Shown in pieces: positions 50,799-60,107 of a stretch of 64,000 nt of DNA (position 1 is its first letter; every line of letters begins with the position of its first letter). The translations under genes and the position numbers were made by a program. Source of the stretch: Chloroflexota bacterium (GTDB taxonomy: Bacteria; Chloroflexota; Anaerolineae; Anaerolineales; Villigracilaceae); the NCBI GenBank assembly GCA_016234555.1, contig JACRBJ010000074.1, positions 1 to 64,000 of the forward strand. Reading direction: 5' to 3'. The notes under the pieces were generated by a model. It was not told where the DNA came from, made no database searches, and saw only the letters and a program-made list of their open reading frames with translations.

Positions 50799-51446
50799 AT
50801 GGAAACAACCTATATTTTGTATGCCGGAATAATTTGCCCTTCCTGTTTACAAACCGTGGAAACAGAGATCAAGATGGATGTCGGGCATACCCATCCACGA
50901 TGCGAGTACACGATTGGCGACAAATGTGATTGGGGCCCTCACGCGTCAGTTGAGGATGGCGATATGGATATTGAGGGAACGAGTCGCTGCCCAGCCTGTG
51001 GCGATGATATTCCCGTCAAGGTCGTAATTCGCGGCGACATCATCACGGATGTGTTTTTCGACCCCGACAGAAATTTAAGCGATGGCATCCCGTCCCCATT
51101 TTATACTCATCAACCTGCGCAAGCCGTGCAAATCCCGCCGCAGGAGTCGGAGGAGCAGTCAGAACGTCGTCCCCTCTTCAACTTTGACCCCAATTGGTTG
51201 ACTGACCGGCGCAAAAATGCGGTCGACCAACTGACCAAACTCGGTGTCGATATTTATGCCCCCAATCCGAGCGCCCAATATGATGAATTCAGAATCATGG
51301 TTCCTCATGAACTGCATCCCAAAAAGTATATGGAGATTGCTTTTCTCATGGCGCAACTGGTTGATGAGAATTTTCCCCCGTCTCCCGTTGAGTACGTGGA
51401 TAGTTACCCGCACGGCGTCAAGTACCGCGTAAAACATGATGAATGA
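50799..51446 (+). CDS. Uncharacterised zinc-ribbon protein, paralogue of the next gene's C-terminal half
   Basis: 215 residues. A rubredoxin-like double Cys pair is seen: CPSCLQTVETEIKMDVG with CPACGDDIPVKVVIRGD. After a linker comes a C-terminal block, LTKLGVDIYAPNPSAQYD to VDSYPHGVKYRVKHDE. Both blocks recur, in the same order, in the protein encoded at 51456-52748, which shows duplication. GAGAGGAA stands before ATG 50799. The function is not known. Confidence 0.6.
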   Translation: METTYILYAGIICPSCLQTVETEIKMDVGHTHPRCEYTIGDKCDWGPHASVEDGDMDIEGTSRCPACGDDIPVKVVIRGDIITDVFFDPDRNLSDGIPSPFYTHQPAQAVQIPPQESEEQSERRPLFNFDPNWLTDRRKNAVDQLTKLGVDIYAPNPSAQYDEFRIMVPHELHPKKYMEIAFLMAQLVDENFPPSPVEYVDSYPHGVKYRVKHDE

Positions 51447-51455
51447 GTGGTTTTC

Positions 51456-52748
51456 ATGATGTCTGGCATCGATGAAATCGAAAGTTTCCTCTTTCTTTAC
51501 CTGGCTGGCGAATTCTCCATCAGGGACTTCGAGCAATGGATTTACTCCACGCCGCAGGCTGAAGATCGTTTGGGAAAGTCCGCCTATTTCGAGCTTGTTT
51601 CGTTCAACTTTTACCAGCCAACAGCAGATCATGAACTGTCCAAGTTAATCCGAAAGTATGTCAACCCAGCCAGATTTCACACATGGCAGGTTTGGAGGTC
51701 TCTAAAAAGTTTGCTCGACGGAACAGGCGACCCCGTTGCCGCCTTTATAGCTTTGCATAAGATGTCTTGCGATGGTTATGATTTTCTGGATAATATAAGA
51801 GTTCAATATTTGCTTGGAGTTGAGGACATCCCAACGCTCACGCAAAAGCATCTTTGGGACGAGAAGGTGTTTTTAAGTCTTAGAAATAAGCTTGACGGTC
51901 ATATCCAACCTTTGAAAAATGAAATTGAAATGTTGCTGAACGCATTGGAGTTGGGTGAAATAGAGATTATTGGCGAGGGAGAGTATTCCATCAAGCCCGA
52001 ACTGTCCCAACAATTGAAAAGAATAAGCGGGGAACAGGAAAACGGAGGGCAACCTGTTTCAACTAAAAGGGATGTCAAAATGGGAACATATAATACTTTG
52101 CAAACAAGCATAACCTGTCCACATTGCAAAACGCTCGTGGATGTGGAAATAGAAATGCGCTTCGGAAGTACACTCAGAATGGAAAAGTTCGTTATTGGAG
52201 ATTACTACAGGTGGGTTTCGGGCAAGCCTGTTCAACATGGCGGACGCCCTGAGAAAGGCAATCTCGAAGGAGAGGGATATGCCGAGTGTACGCATTGTCG
52301 AAGAGATTTCTTCGTAAAAGTGACGATTCGTGAAGATAGAATAGAGAGCGTTGAGCCAGATACGGAAAAAGCCGCCTATATTCAGGAGGGAAATGTGGCT
52401 TCCACCCTGCTTACTCCCGAAAGTACGGAACTGCCTTCCACACCATCGGGATGGAAACTCAAGCCAGAAGTTCATGGAACAGGAATAATTACCTACAACG
52501 AAAAATGGGTACTTACTCCCAAAATCAGGGACTTATTGGAAAAACTTGTCAAATTTGGTGTGGACATCTTTTCGACAATTGACGGAGACGATTACACACT
52601 TCTAGCTCCACACGGACTTTCTCGTGAACAACAGGATGAAGTAGACCGTCTCATGAACAAGTTGGCGAAGGAAGTAAGGGGGAAGTTGAAGTATGTCGAC
52701 TGGTATCCCCACGGGTGGAAATTTCGTATTTATCCTAAAAGCCGATAA
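51456..52748 (+). CDS. Two-part protein: immunity-like helical N-terminus and zinc-ribbon C-terminus
   Basis: 430 residues. The N-terminal ~190 residues (IDEIESFLFLYLAGEFSIRDFEQWIY, later ALHKMSCDGYDFLDNIRVQYLLG) are all-helical and recall small immunity proteins of toxin systems, though I cannot name the family. From about residue 205 it carries CPHCKTLVDVEIEMRFG, CTHCRRDFFVKVTIRED and a C-terminal LVKFGVDIFSTIDGDD to VDWYPHGWKFRIYP. This second half parallels the whole of the preceding protein, so this gene is a fusion of a different head to a duplicated body. Confidence 0.6.
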   Translation: MMSGIDEIESFLFLYLAGEFSIRDFEQWIYSTPQAEDRLGKSAYFELVSFNFYQPTADHELSKLIRKYVNPARFHTWQVWRSLKSLLDGTGDPVAAFIALHKMSCDGYDFLDNIRVQYLLGVEDIPTLTQKHLWDEKVFLSLRNKLDGHIQPLKNEIEMLLNALELGEIEIIGEGEYSIKPELSQQLKRISGEQENGGQPVSTKRDVKMGTYNTLQTSITCPHCKTLVDVEIEMRFGSTLRMEKFVIGDYYRWVSGKPVQHGGRPEKGNLEGEGYAECTHCRRDFFVKVTIREDRIESVEPDTEKAAYIQEGNVASTLLTPESTELPSTPSGWKLKPEVHGTGIITYNEKWVLTPKIRDLLEKLVKFGVDIFSTIDGDDYTLLAPHGLSREQQDEVDRLMNKLAKEVRGKLKYVDWYPHGWKFRIYPKSR

Positions 52749-52755
52749 GGTCACA

Positions 52756-53769
52756 ATGCCAGAGAAGTTGGAGTCGGGTCATTTTCTTTTTCATTTTGTT
52801 TTTTTGGAGGAGGAATATGGATTTAAAATCCAGCAAACCATGGATGTTTCTGGGTGTGTTTATACCGCCTTGACAAGTAATTGTGTCATAAAAATTGTCG
52901 TACCTGATGGTCCAAACAGTTATCCCATAGGGACCATTCAACCGGTGGGAACAGCCTTGCAGGAAATAATCGAAAAAGGGTGCGGGCAACGGTCAATGTA
53001 CATTTCGCATATTGCTCATTGTTTTGATGCCACTCTTGAATCGCCCAGCCACTGGGAATCATTTATACAAAAAAGGCCCCTGCCCATACTGGCTGAATAC
53101 ATTAAAAAATATTGTCGAAAAATGTTGCAGGGTGATTTCAGTCAATGGGTATTTTTGGAACAACGCATACAAGAATTGCTTGGCGAGTATAAGAATTGTG
53201 GATATAAAATCGTTGAATTAAATGGGAAACTTGGCTTAACTTATAACAGGACTCCCATGTTGGAACCAATCTATTCTTCAGTGGAAATCACCAATGATTA
53301 TTCTCATGAATACACATTGGATGACTACAAGGATGATCCTTCAATTATCGGTGTCGGTGAATACAACTTCCCGATCGCCATTGCGGACGGAAAATATGGG
53401 CTGTTAATGCAAAGCGAAGTCTGGCTGGGCTTCGATTATCGGCGGATAATAAAGCTAACCCTTTGTCATTATCTTTGCCAGAGAGAGGACGGTGTTTTCG
53501 TTCTATATGACATGGTAGATCGTTTGAAGCCGCTTGCGATCTTTACGTTGTCTGGCGAGTTGTGTTTGGAAAAAATTCTACAAATCCTAAAAGCGGACTT
53601 TCCAGCGGCATACGCCGAGCTTGATAAAAGATTACATTTTAGGGACGGCAGGTATATTTCCGAGTACCGCCGCTACAGCGGAACCGAATACTTTAGCCAT
53701 ATTCATGATTTTGACATTGCCACCGTGGAAGTGGTAATTCGAGATGATTTTTCCGTGTCTCCATGTTAA
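52756..53769 (+). CDS. Uncharacterised protein, possibly immunity-like
   Basis: 337 residues, soluble. The opening HFVFLEEEYGFKIQQTMD followed by a strand carrying TSNCVIKIVVPDGP resembles the start of several small immunity or DUF proteins that lie in toxin-related gene arrays; I cannot name one. The second half (FPIAIADGKYGLLMQSEVWLG) shows no motif. It starts 8 bases after the previous stop and overlaps the next gene by 7 bases if that starts at 53763. The DNA is AT-rich. Confidence 0.5.
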   Translation: MPEKLESGHFLFHFVFLEEEYGFKIQQTMDVSGCVYTALTSNCVIKIVVPDGPNSYPIGTIQPVGTALQEIIEKGCGQRSMYISHIAHCFDATLESPSHWESFIQKRPLPILAEYIKKYCRKMLQGDFSQWVFLEQRIQELLGEYKNCGYKIVELNGKLGLTYNRTPMLEPIYSSVEITNDYSHEYTLDDYKDDPSIIGVGEYNFPIAIADGKYGLLMQSEVWLGFDYRRIIKLTLCHYLCQREDGVFVLYDMVDRLKPLAIFTLSGELCLEKILQILKADFPAAYAELDKRLHFRDGRYISEYRRYSGTEYFSHIHDFDIATVEVVIRDDFSVSPC

Positions 53770-55406
53770 TATGTGAAGATGTGCCGGGCGAGCCAACAAT
53801 GAACAATCATCCTCAAAAAACAATGGACAACTGCGTGGTTCTCGAACATTCGGAACAAATGGGGAGTCGCGTCCACCTCCGAAAGGTTTTTGACGCATTT
53901 AACAATCGCCAGGTCGAATTCAACTGGCTGATAACCGATTTTGAATGTGCTTCGTATCCACCAGAATTTCAGTCGCAAGTGGGACGACCCCGCGCCCTTT
54001 GGTTCTCTGGCAGGGAACTGACAAGGATTATCGAACAAAATGATATTCAATTCGTCTGGGCGGTTTTGTCTGGGTTCCCCCAGCATGTAACCCTTGACCC
54101 TAATCATCTGGAAGTGGAACCGTATGCAAATGGCAACAAAAGCATTTGGGTGGTGGATGCAAATATACAACATCCATTGGCTGAGATTGAGCTTGTCTGC
54201 TGGGATGCCAGTGTAATACTTTTACGTACCCGTGATGCGGACCTGACAAGACGTTTCAATGGCTTCTTTGCCGAAGCAGTTTTTTTGGACAAATATAATC
54301 AAATGAAGATGCAGAACGCTGATGGAGGCATGGACAACGTTCCCTCCAGACGTTATCGAATTCAGTGTGCTGACTGCAAAAAAGTATTTATCTGGCAGCA
54401 GGCTTACTGGCAGAGCAGGACGCCTGGCTCGCAGGATGCCGCTGGATATGACTATGTATGCCGCGCCTTTTGTCCGCATTGCGGTGCCATTGTCTGTGAT
54501 GGCACAATATCGAACTGGAAATGGCATGGCGAGAATCAACTATTAAATGCGTATAAAGAATTGCCTCCCACGCTTCCTCCTGATCTCGAATGGCTTCCAG
54601 ACGATGAAAGAGGAGTGGAATTTATGAAGGAGTTCCATGAGAAGTGGGGCAAAAGGCAACTTCCAAATAATTTGTGGGTGCCTGTATCGAAACATCATTT
54701 GGACTTATCCGTGGTGGGGGATTTTAAAGAAATACCTTTCCAAGCCAGCAAAGCGCGTCCGCTAAAAGCTTTTCTTGCCGAGTTGTGGAAATCCCTTGTG
54801 CAACCTCGAACTTCCACACGCAGGAGTCCCGCAGATTCGGTGGCGAGTGCAGCCAACCCTCCGAATGACGGGGGCGAAATTAAAACACGTGAGGCGTATT
54901 TTCATGAAGATGATTACTGCCAGATTGAAATTTTGCCAGCCTCGAACTGGGACTATTGTTTATCCCAGCTGCAAAAAATCGGCAAATTTTCTGCAGAGCA
55001 TTTTGACGGACTCGGCTGGACAGACATGCAGCTTCGGGGTGAAAGCCCACAGCAGATGAAAAGCCTAAACATCAACGCAAAAGACCTGACATCCAGTTTG
55101 AGTCAAATCCTCGTCCCTTTTGACAGGGTGCTTACAGGTTATTCATCACTTCGTGAAGAAGCGGAAGACACAATGGCTTTTGGCTCTGAAACATCAGGCA
55201 TAATTTTTGTGGAATATGATTCAAACGATATTGTTGAAGCGATTTGGCTGGATTTTGGAATAGCATCCCGGGAAGATAAGCAGCTTGCGCTGACAGTGTT
55301 ACAACATCTTGGGCGCATGAGCGAGTTGATTCTTGTAGACTGGCATTTGGGAAAAATAATCAAGTTGTCAGACCACGAGGAATTAATGTCATATTTTGCT
55401 TTATGA
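53763..55406 (+). CDS. Uncharacterised protein with a zinc-ribbon in the middle
   Basis: Up to 547 residues. The N-terminal ~180 residues are of mixed strand/helix type (LHIR-free, with WLITDFECASYPPEFQSQ and IWVVDANIQHPLAEIEL). A central Cys set, IQCADCKKVF with FCPHCGAIVCDG, offers four metal ligands. The last ~170 residues (YFHEDDYCQIEILPASNWDYC, and FVEYDSNDIVEAIWLDF) have no family I recognise. The start is uncertain: ATG 53763 overlaps the previous gene, while ATG 53799 or 53823 would not. It probably belongs to the same transcript. Confidence 0.5.
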   Translation: MLICEDVPGEPTMNNHPQKTMDNCVVLEHSEQMGSRVHLRKVFDAFNNRQVEFNWLITDFECASYPPEFQSQVGRPRALWFSGRELTRIIEQNDIQFVWAVLSGFPQHVTLDPNHLEVEPYANGNKSIWVVDANIQHPLAEIELVCWDASVILLRTRDADLTRRFNGFFAEAVFLDKYNQMKMQNADGGMDNVPSRRYRIQCADCKKVFIWQQAYWQSRTPGSQDAAGYDYVCRAFCPHCGAIVCDGTISNWKWHGENQLLNAYKELPPTLPPDLEWLPDDERGVEFMKEFHEKWGKRQLPNNLWVPVSKHHLDLSVVGDFKEIPFQASKARPLKAFLAELWKSLVQPRTSTRRSPADSVASAANPPNDGGEIKTREAYFHEDDYCQIEILPASNWDYCLSQLQKIGKFSAEHFDGLGWTDMQLRGESPQQMKSLNINAKDLTSSLSQILVPFDRVLTGYSSLREEAEDTMAFGSETSGIIFVEYDSNDIVEAIWLDFGIASREDKQLALTVLQHLGRMSELILVDWHLGKIIKLSDHEELMSYFAL

Positions 55407-55426
55407 AAAAGCAAGGAAGGAAATGC

Positions 55427-55993
55427 ATGGTCTGGGATGAATATTGCAATCAATATCTAACGGCTATGGAATTAGCCAAAAGCAACCTCCCTAAAGAGGA
55501 TATTGAGCACTGGAATTTTTGGGGTTGGAGTATTTGGGTTGCCGAGTTCTTCACGCCTGGTTACTTTCAAAACTTGCAGGAATCGAAGTCGGAAATCATA
55601 CCCAACTTTGGAAACATGGCGGCTCAAGAGACTCGATGGTTCGTCGACGCCCTAAAAGATAAACAGCGCAAATGGTTTGCCCTCTGCCTTATCGAACAGG
55701 CGGAATATCTGCCGGAAGTTTTATTCCCCGCATTGGTGGAGGCTGCCGTACGGGAAGATGATGCCAGCCTCAATGAGCATTTTGTCGGGGCTGCGTGTCG
55801 CTTTGGCAGCTGCAAGGTCGCGAAGGCGCTCTTCGACTATGTGGAACATGGAACCGATGTCGAATCCAGCCATGCCTTGTGCGCTGCCTACTGGGTGGGC
55901 AAGTATTCGACAAGCAAGGAAAGAATAAGCCTGCGCGCGCTCCTAAAAGATATTGCGCACGACTCGAAATATGCAGATGCCGTCCGTGACTAG
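55427..55993 (+). CDS. Helical HEAT-like protein, unknown function
   Basis: 188 residues, mostly helical. QRKWFALCLIEQAEYLPEVLFPALVEAAV followed by VGAACRFGSCKVAKALFDYV and LCAAYWVGKYSTSKE has the rhythm of HEAT-type repeats, as in many small immunity-like proteins. AAGGAAGG precedes ATG 55427, which overlaps none of the earlier gene; an ATG at 55403 would overlap its stop. It is the last gene of the tight run; the next gap (55994-56159) shows no gene. Confidence 0.5.
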   Translation: MVWDEYCNQYLTAMELAKSNLPKEDIEHWNFWGWSIWVAEFFTPGYFQNLQESKSEIIPNFGNMAAQETRWFVDALKDKQRKWFALCLIEQAEYLPEVLFPALVEAAVREDDASLNEHFVGAACRFGSCKVAKALFDYVEHGTDVESSHALCAAYWVGKYSTSKERISLRALLKDIAHDSKYADAVRD

Positions 55994-56159
55994 GCCCGCC
56001 GATATTATGAAGAGACAACGCAATATTAACCATTGTCGTGTAGGCAAGATTGATTTCATCAACATATACAGCCTTGAAAAAGCTGAGTGACCTGCCTGCC
56101 AACTTTAGGGAACTCTGCGGTAAGATTGGCAACAACATCTCAATCGAAAAGGGCAAATT

Positions 56160-56666
56160 ATGAGCGACTATAACCGCACTACACGGGAATGTCCCGTAAG
56201 TCAATTACAGCCTGACCTGCGACAGGCAATTAAGAACTATTTTCAGGAACAGAATCTGGGTGACCCCGCAACCGAAAGCCTGATGTGTTGCGAGACCGTC
56301 TCCACGCGGAAGAGTTCGGGTTGGCTGGGCTCCCTGATGAATGACAGTCAGGATGAAACCATCCACACGGGGATGCTGCTCACCTCCGAGTTGTTGATTT
56401 GGGCGCGGAAGGGGGATCGATCCGATACAGTTTTGACTGCCGCCAACTTGAAGGAAATCCAGGTCAAGATCCACGCCTCTCTTATTGACAGGGATCACGG
56501 CTTGGAAATCACCGGCTTCATCAGGGATGCCCAAAGCCGTGTCCGCGGATATGTCGGGTTGGGGGCGGAACCTGCTGCGCAGAAGTTTTGTGAGGAAGTC
56601 GAAAAGGCGGTTGCCAGCTCCAAGCCGCCAGCCCCAAAGCCATTTTCCAGGTGGTTTGGAGGGTGA
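56160..56666 (+). CDS. Small soluble protein with a possible PH-like fold
   Basis: 168 residues. HTGMLLTSELLIWARKGDRSDTVLTAANLKEIQVK followed by GLEITGFIRDAQSRVRGYVGLGAEPAAQKF has the alternation of a bacterial pleckstrin-homology-like domain, followed by a Pro/Ser/Lys tail. This is a weak structural guess. The 56667-56924 gap holds no gene that I can support. Confidence 0.45.
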   Translation: MSDYNRTTRECPVSQLQPDLRQAIKNYFQEQNLGDPATESLMCCETVSTRKSSGWLGSLMNDSQDETIHTGMLLTSELLIWARKGDRSDTVLTAANLKEIQVKIHASLIDRDHGLEITGFIRDAQSRVRGYVGLGAEPAAQKFCEEVEKAVASSKPPAPKPFSRWFGG

Positions 56667-56924
56667 CAAGGCAGGCGGGCTGACGCAGAAGTCAACCCTG
56701 TGGGAAACATCATGCTCTGCCCATAAAACGGGAATGTCATCATTTTGAAATGTGCGAAATGTTGCCCGATAAATTGTTGATGATAGAATTATCGTCAATC
56801 AAGGCGGGAGATTTTACTGGTAGTTTTTCAACCCTTGAAAATGAATGGTATGGATGGCGGATAAAACAAGCTGCGCCTGTTGGGCGTGGCGCCAAATTTT
56901 CCACTCACAGGAGATCATTTAAAC

Positions 56925-57335
56925 ATGAACAGGGAAGAAGCTACACAGTTCGTTGTCAGGGAGTTGGGCAGGCATCATAATCGCAATGAAATCATCGTGG
57001 CGTTGTGCGAGCGAATGGGACTTGGTTGGAAGGAGGCGGAATGCCTGGTGCTGGAAGTGGAATCCCAGCACGGGCGCTCGATTGCCGCCCGCCAAAGTCC
57101 CATCATCATCGTTCTTGGCATTGGTTTGCTGGTGATTGGCATGGGGTGGTCCATCTACAACATGCTGTTTTTTGTTGACTATTTCAGCTCGCAGCACAAT
57201 GCCCTTTCGATAGAAGGCGCGCTCGAAATAAGGACAATGTATTATCGAGCGGGGTCGCTGTTGGTGGGGATCGCAATGGTTGTCAGCGGCATCGTTGGAA
57301 GTTGGAAGACCATCTCGAAATTTTTCAATGATTGA
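56925..57335 (+). CDS. Small membrane protein, unknown function
   Basis: 136 residues. An N-terminal helical part (REEATQFVVRELGRHHNRNEIIVALCERMGLGWKEAECLVLEVE) resembles a short helical DNA- or protein-binding fold, followed by two membrane segments (IIIVLGIGLLVIGMGWSIYNML and AGSLLVGIAMVVSGIVGSW). AGGAG stands 12 bases before ATG 56925. It lies 44 bases before the GNAT gene and so may be cotranscribed with it. Confidence 0.6.
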   Translation: MNREEATQFVVRELGRHHNRNEIIVALCERMGLGWKEAECLVLEVESQHGRSIAARQSPIIIVLGIGLLVIGMGWSIYNMLFFVDYFSSQHNALSIEGALEIRTMYYRAGSLLVGIAMVVSGIVGSWKTISKFFND

Positions 57336-57379
57336 CCCTGGCGGGAATCCATATTTCGCAAGGCGAAGGAAAACTGTCC

Positions 57380-57913
57380 ATGACCAATGCCCCGATTTTT
57401 CACATCGAAGACCCCGGTTATTCTGTGCGGAAGCTCTGCCATCCCGAAGACACGGAATCCCTGCAAAGGCTCTTTGAGCGGTGCGCCGACTATGTAATGA
57501 TCGTCGAAGGGCAGGGCGTATCACCCTCCGCCGCACAGGAGACCTTCGAGGATATGCCGCCGGGCAGGTCGTTTGATGACAAGTTCGTCTTTGGCCTGCT
57601 GGACGGGAGCGGAAATATCGTCGGCGTGCTGGAGGGGATGTGGCATTATCCTGATGAAGCGACGTGGTGGATAGGACTATTCCTGTTGTCTCCGGATGTC
57701 CGCAGGCATGGATTGGGGCGAAAAGTCGTCGAGGGCTTTTTAAAGTATGTGCGTCGAAATCGAGGCAGGAGCGTCATGCTCGGTGTTGTGGAGGAGAATC
57801 AGGCGGCGTATGAATTCTGGCAAAGGCTGGGATTTGAATTTGTCCGCAAGACCGAGCCGCGTCCGTTTGGGAAAAAGACTCAATCCGTTTACGTGATGCG
57901 AAAGGTCTTGTAA
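57380..57913 (+). CDS. GNAT-family N-acetyltransferase
   Basis: 177 residues, one GNAT domain. SVRKLCHPEDTESLQRLFERC at the start, WIGLFLLSPDVRRHGLGRKVVEGFL with the acetyl-CoA binding loop R-R-H-G-L-G, and NQAAYEFWQRLGFEFVRKTEPR at the end are all as expected. The acceptor is unknown. ATG 57380 is chosen because the upstream in-frame ATG would add a poorly matching stretch; GAAGGA lies nearby. Confidence 0.85.
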   Translation: MTNAPIFHIEDPGYSVRKLCHPEDTESLQRLFERCADYVMIVEGQGVSPSAAQETFEDMPPGRSFDDKFVFGLLDGSGNIVGVLEGMWHYPDEATWWIGLFLLSPDVRRHGLGRKVVEGFLKYVRRNRGRSVMLGVVEENQAAYEFWQRLGFEFVRKTEPRPFGKKTQSVYVMRKVL

Positions 57914-57955
57914 CAACAGTTAGCAAACCGCTCCATCGCCTTGAAAGGATAAAAC

Positions 57956-59464
57956 ATGAAATCTGTTTTGGAATACCGCGATGCCTCCAACCTCCCCGAC
58001 GCTGCGGAGCGGGCGGACCACCTGCCAGAGTTGAAACAGGCGCTGGAGGCGATGGGCTTCAGGCATTTGGGCTATGTCGAAGAGCGGGTTCCGGGCGCAT
58101 CCGCTCAGGGTGGGGCAATATTCATGGAGAAGGGGGATGCGGACTACGCCTCACGGCTCCTGGCAGACGGACACATCACGGAGGTCATGACCGACCCGTC
58201 CGGGATCGCCCTCGTCGAATTGGAGCGTTTCTTCGAAAGCGAATTGCTCCAGTTCCGCACTATCTTCGAGAACGGAGTCGTCGTCGAGACCAGCATCCGC
58301 CCGCAGCGGCTGCCCGAACATCGGGATATGCTCCAGCCGCTTCGGGATGCGCTCGAAGCGAAGCCCATCCAAAAATTCCTCAACTGGACGAGGGGGAATC
58401 CGCCGTGGGTGACGTCCCACCGCCCGGCGGCTGGCTACCACTTCGAGGCGGTGGACAATCCCACCCCGCGCGAGATATGGGAGCGGCATAAACAGCGCGT
58501 GGCAGACGTCGCCAAAAAACAGCGGGCGCGCATCCCGCCCCACAACTATATCCGACTCCTTTTTGCGATGGTCATGCGGAAGCGTCAGATCAGCCAATTC
58601 CAGGAGAAGTTTGCGTCGCGGGGAGAGATTGTTGTGGTTGCCATCCTCCTGCTCGTCCTCGCGCTGTTCTTTATTTTGGTTGGTGGCACATTCTTCGGCT
58701 ATGAATTCGAGACATCGCGGGAAATCGGCATGGGCTTGGGTATCTCCACTTTTTTCATCGCTCTTTTGGGTGTCGCCTGGGGACAGAGGGTGACTCCGCT
58801 CATTGTCCGCTGGTTGCCCTTTCCGCGCTTGCAATCCCTGAGAGAGTTGCTCGACACTGTGAAATCTGCCAGCCCCGCCGGGGAAACGGTTTTCAGGCGG
58901 GAATTCGAGAATGACATGGAGGCAGCCAGCATCATGGCTGTGGTGGAGAATGTGATGCGGCTTAAACAGTTGTTGCAAAAAGAGGAAAAGTCCATTCTGC
59001 AACTTTGGACAAAGCGCTGGGGTAAGTCTCGCTCCAAAGATCCACAGAAAATATTGCGCGTGCATCAAAGATACGAACGACTGCTTCTTGCGGAATTAAA
59101 ACTGCGCGGCTTGCCATCCCAGACCAAAACCGATTGGGGAAAATTTATCCTCAAGTGGATTACAGCGACGGTGATAGGCGTGACCATGGGATGGTTGTGG
59201 AAGCTGGTGGATGCCCCCACATATTTCAGTTCCGGGGCATTTGTCATTGGCATGCTCTTCAGTTGGATTGGGATTGCCGTTGTGGATGAGTTCTTCGGGT
59301 ACATCATCTTCGTCGCCTTTTACATGAGCCGGCTTGACCATCCCTACGCCGTATGGGGTGGGATTGGCTTTGGGGTGGCGTTTGCGGTAATCTGGCACTT
59401 TTTCATCAGGAGGAGCAAGTTCAAGAAAGCGTTGCGAGCGGTGAAAAACCAGTATGATTTGTGA
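57956..59464 (+). CDS. Large membrane protein with soluble N-terminal half, unknown function
   Basis: 502 residues. Residues 1-205 are soluble, with ALEAMGFRHLGYVEERVPG and FRTIFENGVVVETSIRPQRLPEH. Two membrane helices lie near 225-270, a charged helical region spans about 285-380 (QKILRVHQRYERLLLAELKLRG), and three or four further helices finish the protein. The N-terminal part looks like a small alpha/beta domain, but I recognise no family. AAAGGA precedes the ATG. It is probably cotranscribed with the next gene, which starts 17 bases later. Confidence 0.6.
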   Translation: MKSVLEYRDASNLPDAAERADHLPELKQALEAMGFRHLGYVEERVPGASAQGGAIFMEKGDADYASRLLADGHITEVMTDPSGIALVELERFFESELLQFRTIFENGVVVETSIRPQRLPEHRDMLQPLRDALEAKPIQKFLNWTRGNPPWVTSHRPAAGYHFEAVDNPTPREIWERHKQRVADVAKKQRARIPPHNYIRLLFAMVMRKRQISQFQEKFASRGEIVVVAILLLVLALFFILVGGTFFGYEFETSREIGMGLGISTFFIALLGVAWGQRVTPLIVRWLPFPRLQSLRELLDTVKSASPAGETVFRREFENDMEAASIMAVVENVMRLKQLLQKEEKSILQLWTKRWGKSRSKDPQKILRVHQRYERLLLAELKLRGLPSQTKTDWGKFILKWITATVIGVTMGWLWKLVDAPTYFSSGAFVIGMLFSWIGIAVVDEFFGYIIFVAFYMSRLDHPYAVWGGIGFGVAFAVIWHFFIRRSKFKKALRAVKNQYDL

Positions 59465-59481
59465 ACAGGATGGTTGGTTAA

Positions 59482-60003
59482 ATGCTGCCGAACATAACCC
59501 AGGAAGTTGAAAAGTTTTCCCTGTTCTTCGTGTTCATTCTGTGCGCTTTTGTATTGCCCGCCCTGCTGGCTCTCGCGCTTTCATTCCTGTTTTTTCTTGT
59601 GAGGGAATTTTTCATCGAACCGCTGGTTACCTCCTCCATGTGGCGCTGGGTCGCGCCGCAAACCGACTGGCTGATGACATCCGGGATTGTCGAATCCCGC
59701 GTGATCAGGAAAAGGAAGTGCTGGTATTACCTGGGGAAAGGGGGGAGGTTGTGGTTGAAAAACGGTGCGCCGTACTTGGAAATCCCGGTTTGGCACGCGC
59801 ATGTCGAGGCGATCTATCTTGTGGACTCAAAGTCCCATGCCTTGCGACCTCCCCTGTCTTTTGGCGATGAATTCCTGTGCATGTTTCGGGACAAGGCGGA
59901 GGAACTGGCGGCGAAATATCCAGACGGCAGCCGTGTCACTGTCAGCTATGATCCTGCAAATCCCCAACGCGCCAGTTGGCTGTCTGGCGGGGAATTCGTT
60001 TAA
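59482..60003 (+). CDS. DUF3592-like membrane protein
   Basis: 173 residues. One hydrophobic segment near 10-38 is followed by SSMWRWVAPQTDWLMTSGIVESRVIRK and a beta-rich part ending PDGSRVTVSYDPANPQRASW, the signature turn of DUF3592-type proteins (YDPxNP). Function not known. It ends in convergence with the minus-strand NAD operon; 60004-60107 holds only the inverted repeat listed next. Confidence 0.6.
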   Translation: MLPNITQEVEKFSLFFVFILCAFVLPALLALALSFLFFLVREFFIEPLVTSSMWRWVAPQTDWLMTSGIVESRVIRKRKCWYYLGKGGRLWLKNGAPYLEIPVWHAHVEAIYLVDSKSHALRPPLSFGDEFLCMFRDKAEELAAKYPDGSRVTVSYDPANPQRASWLSGGEFV

Positions 60004-60050
60004 AGTTTATGAAAGAGCTTTTTTGGGGTGAGGTAGTGGAATTTGGTTTT

Positions 60051-60092
60051 GCGCTGGCGGCATGGATGGGATGGAACCTATGTCGCCAGCGC
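60051..60092. repeat. Inverted repeat between the converging genes
   Basis: GCGCTGGCG (60051-60059) and CGCCAGCGC (60084-60092) pair exactly across a 24-base loop. There is no T-run on either side, so it is at best a weak terminator for the minus-strand operon that ends at 60108. Confidence 0.5.
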
Positions 60093-60107
60093 AGTTGCGA
60101 TGGAGCG

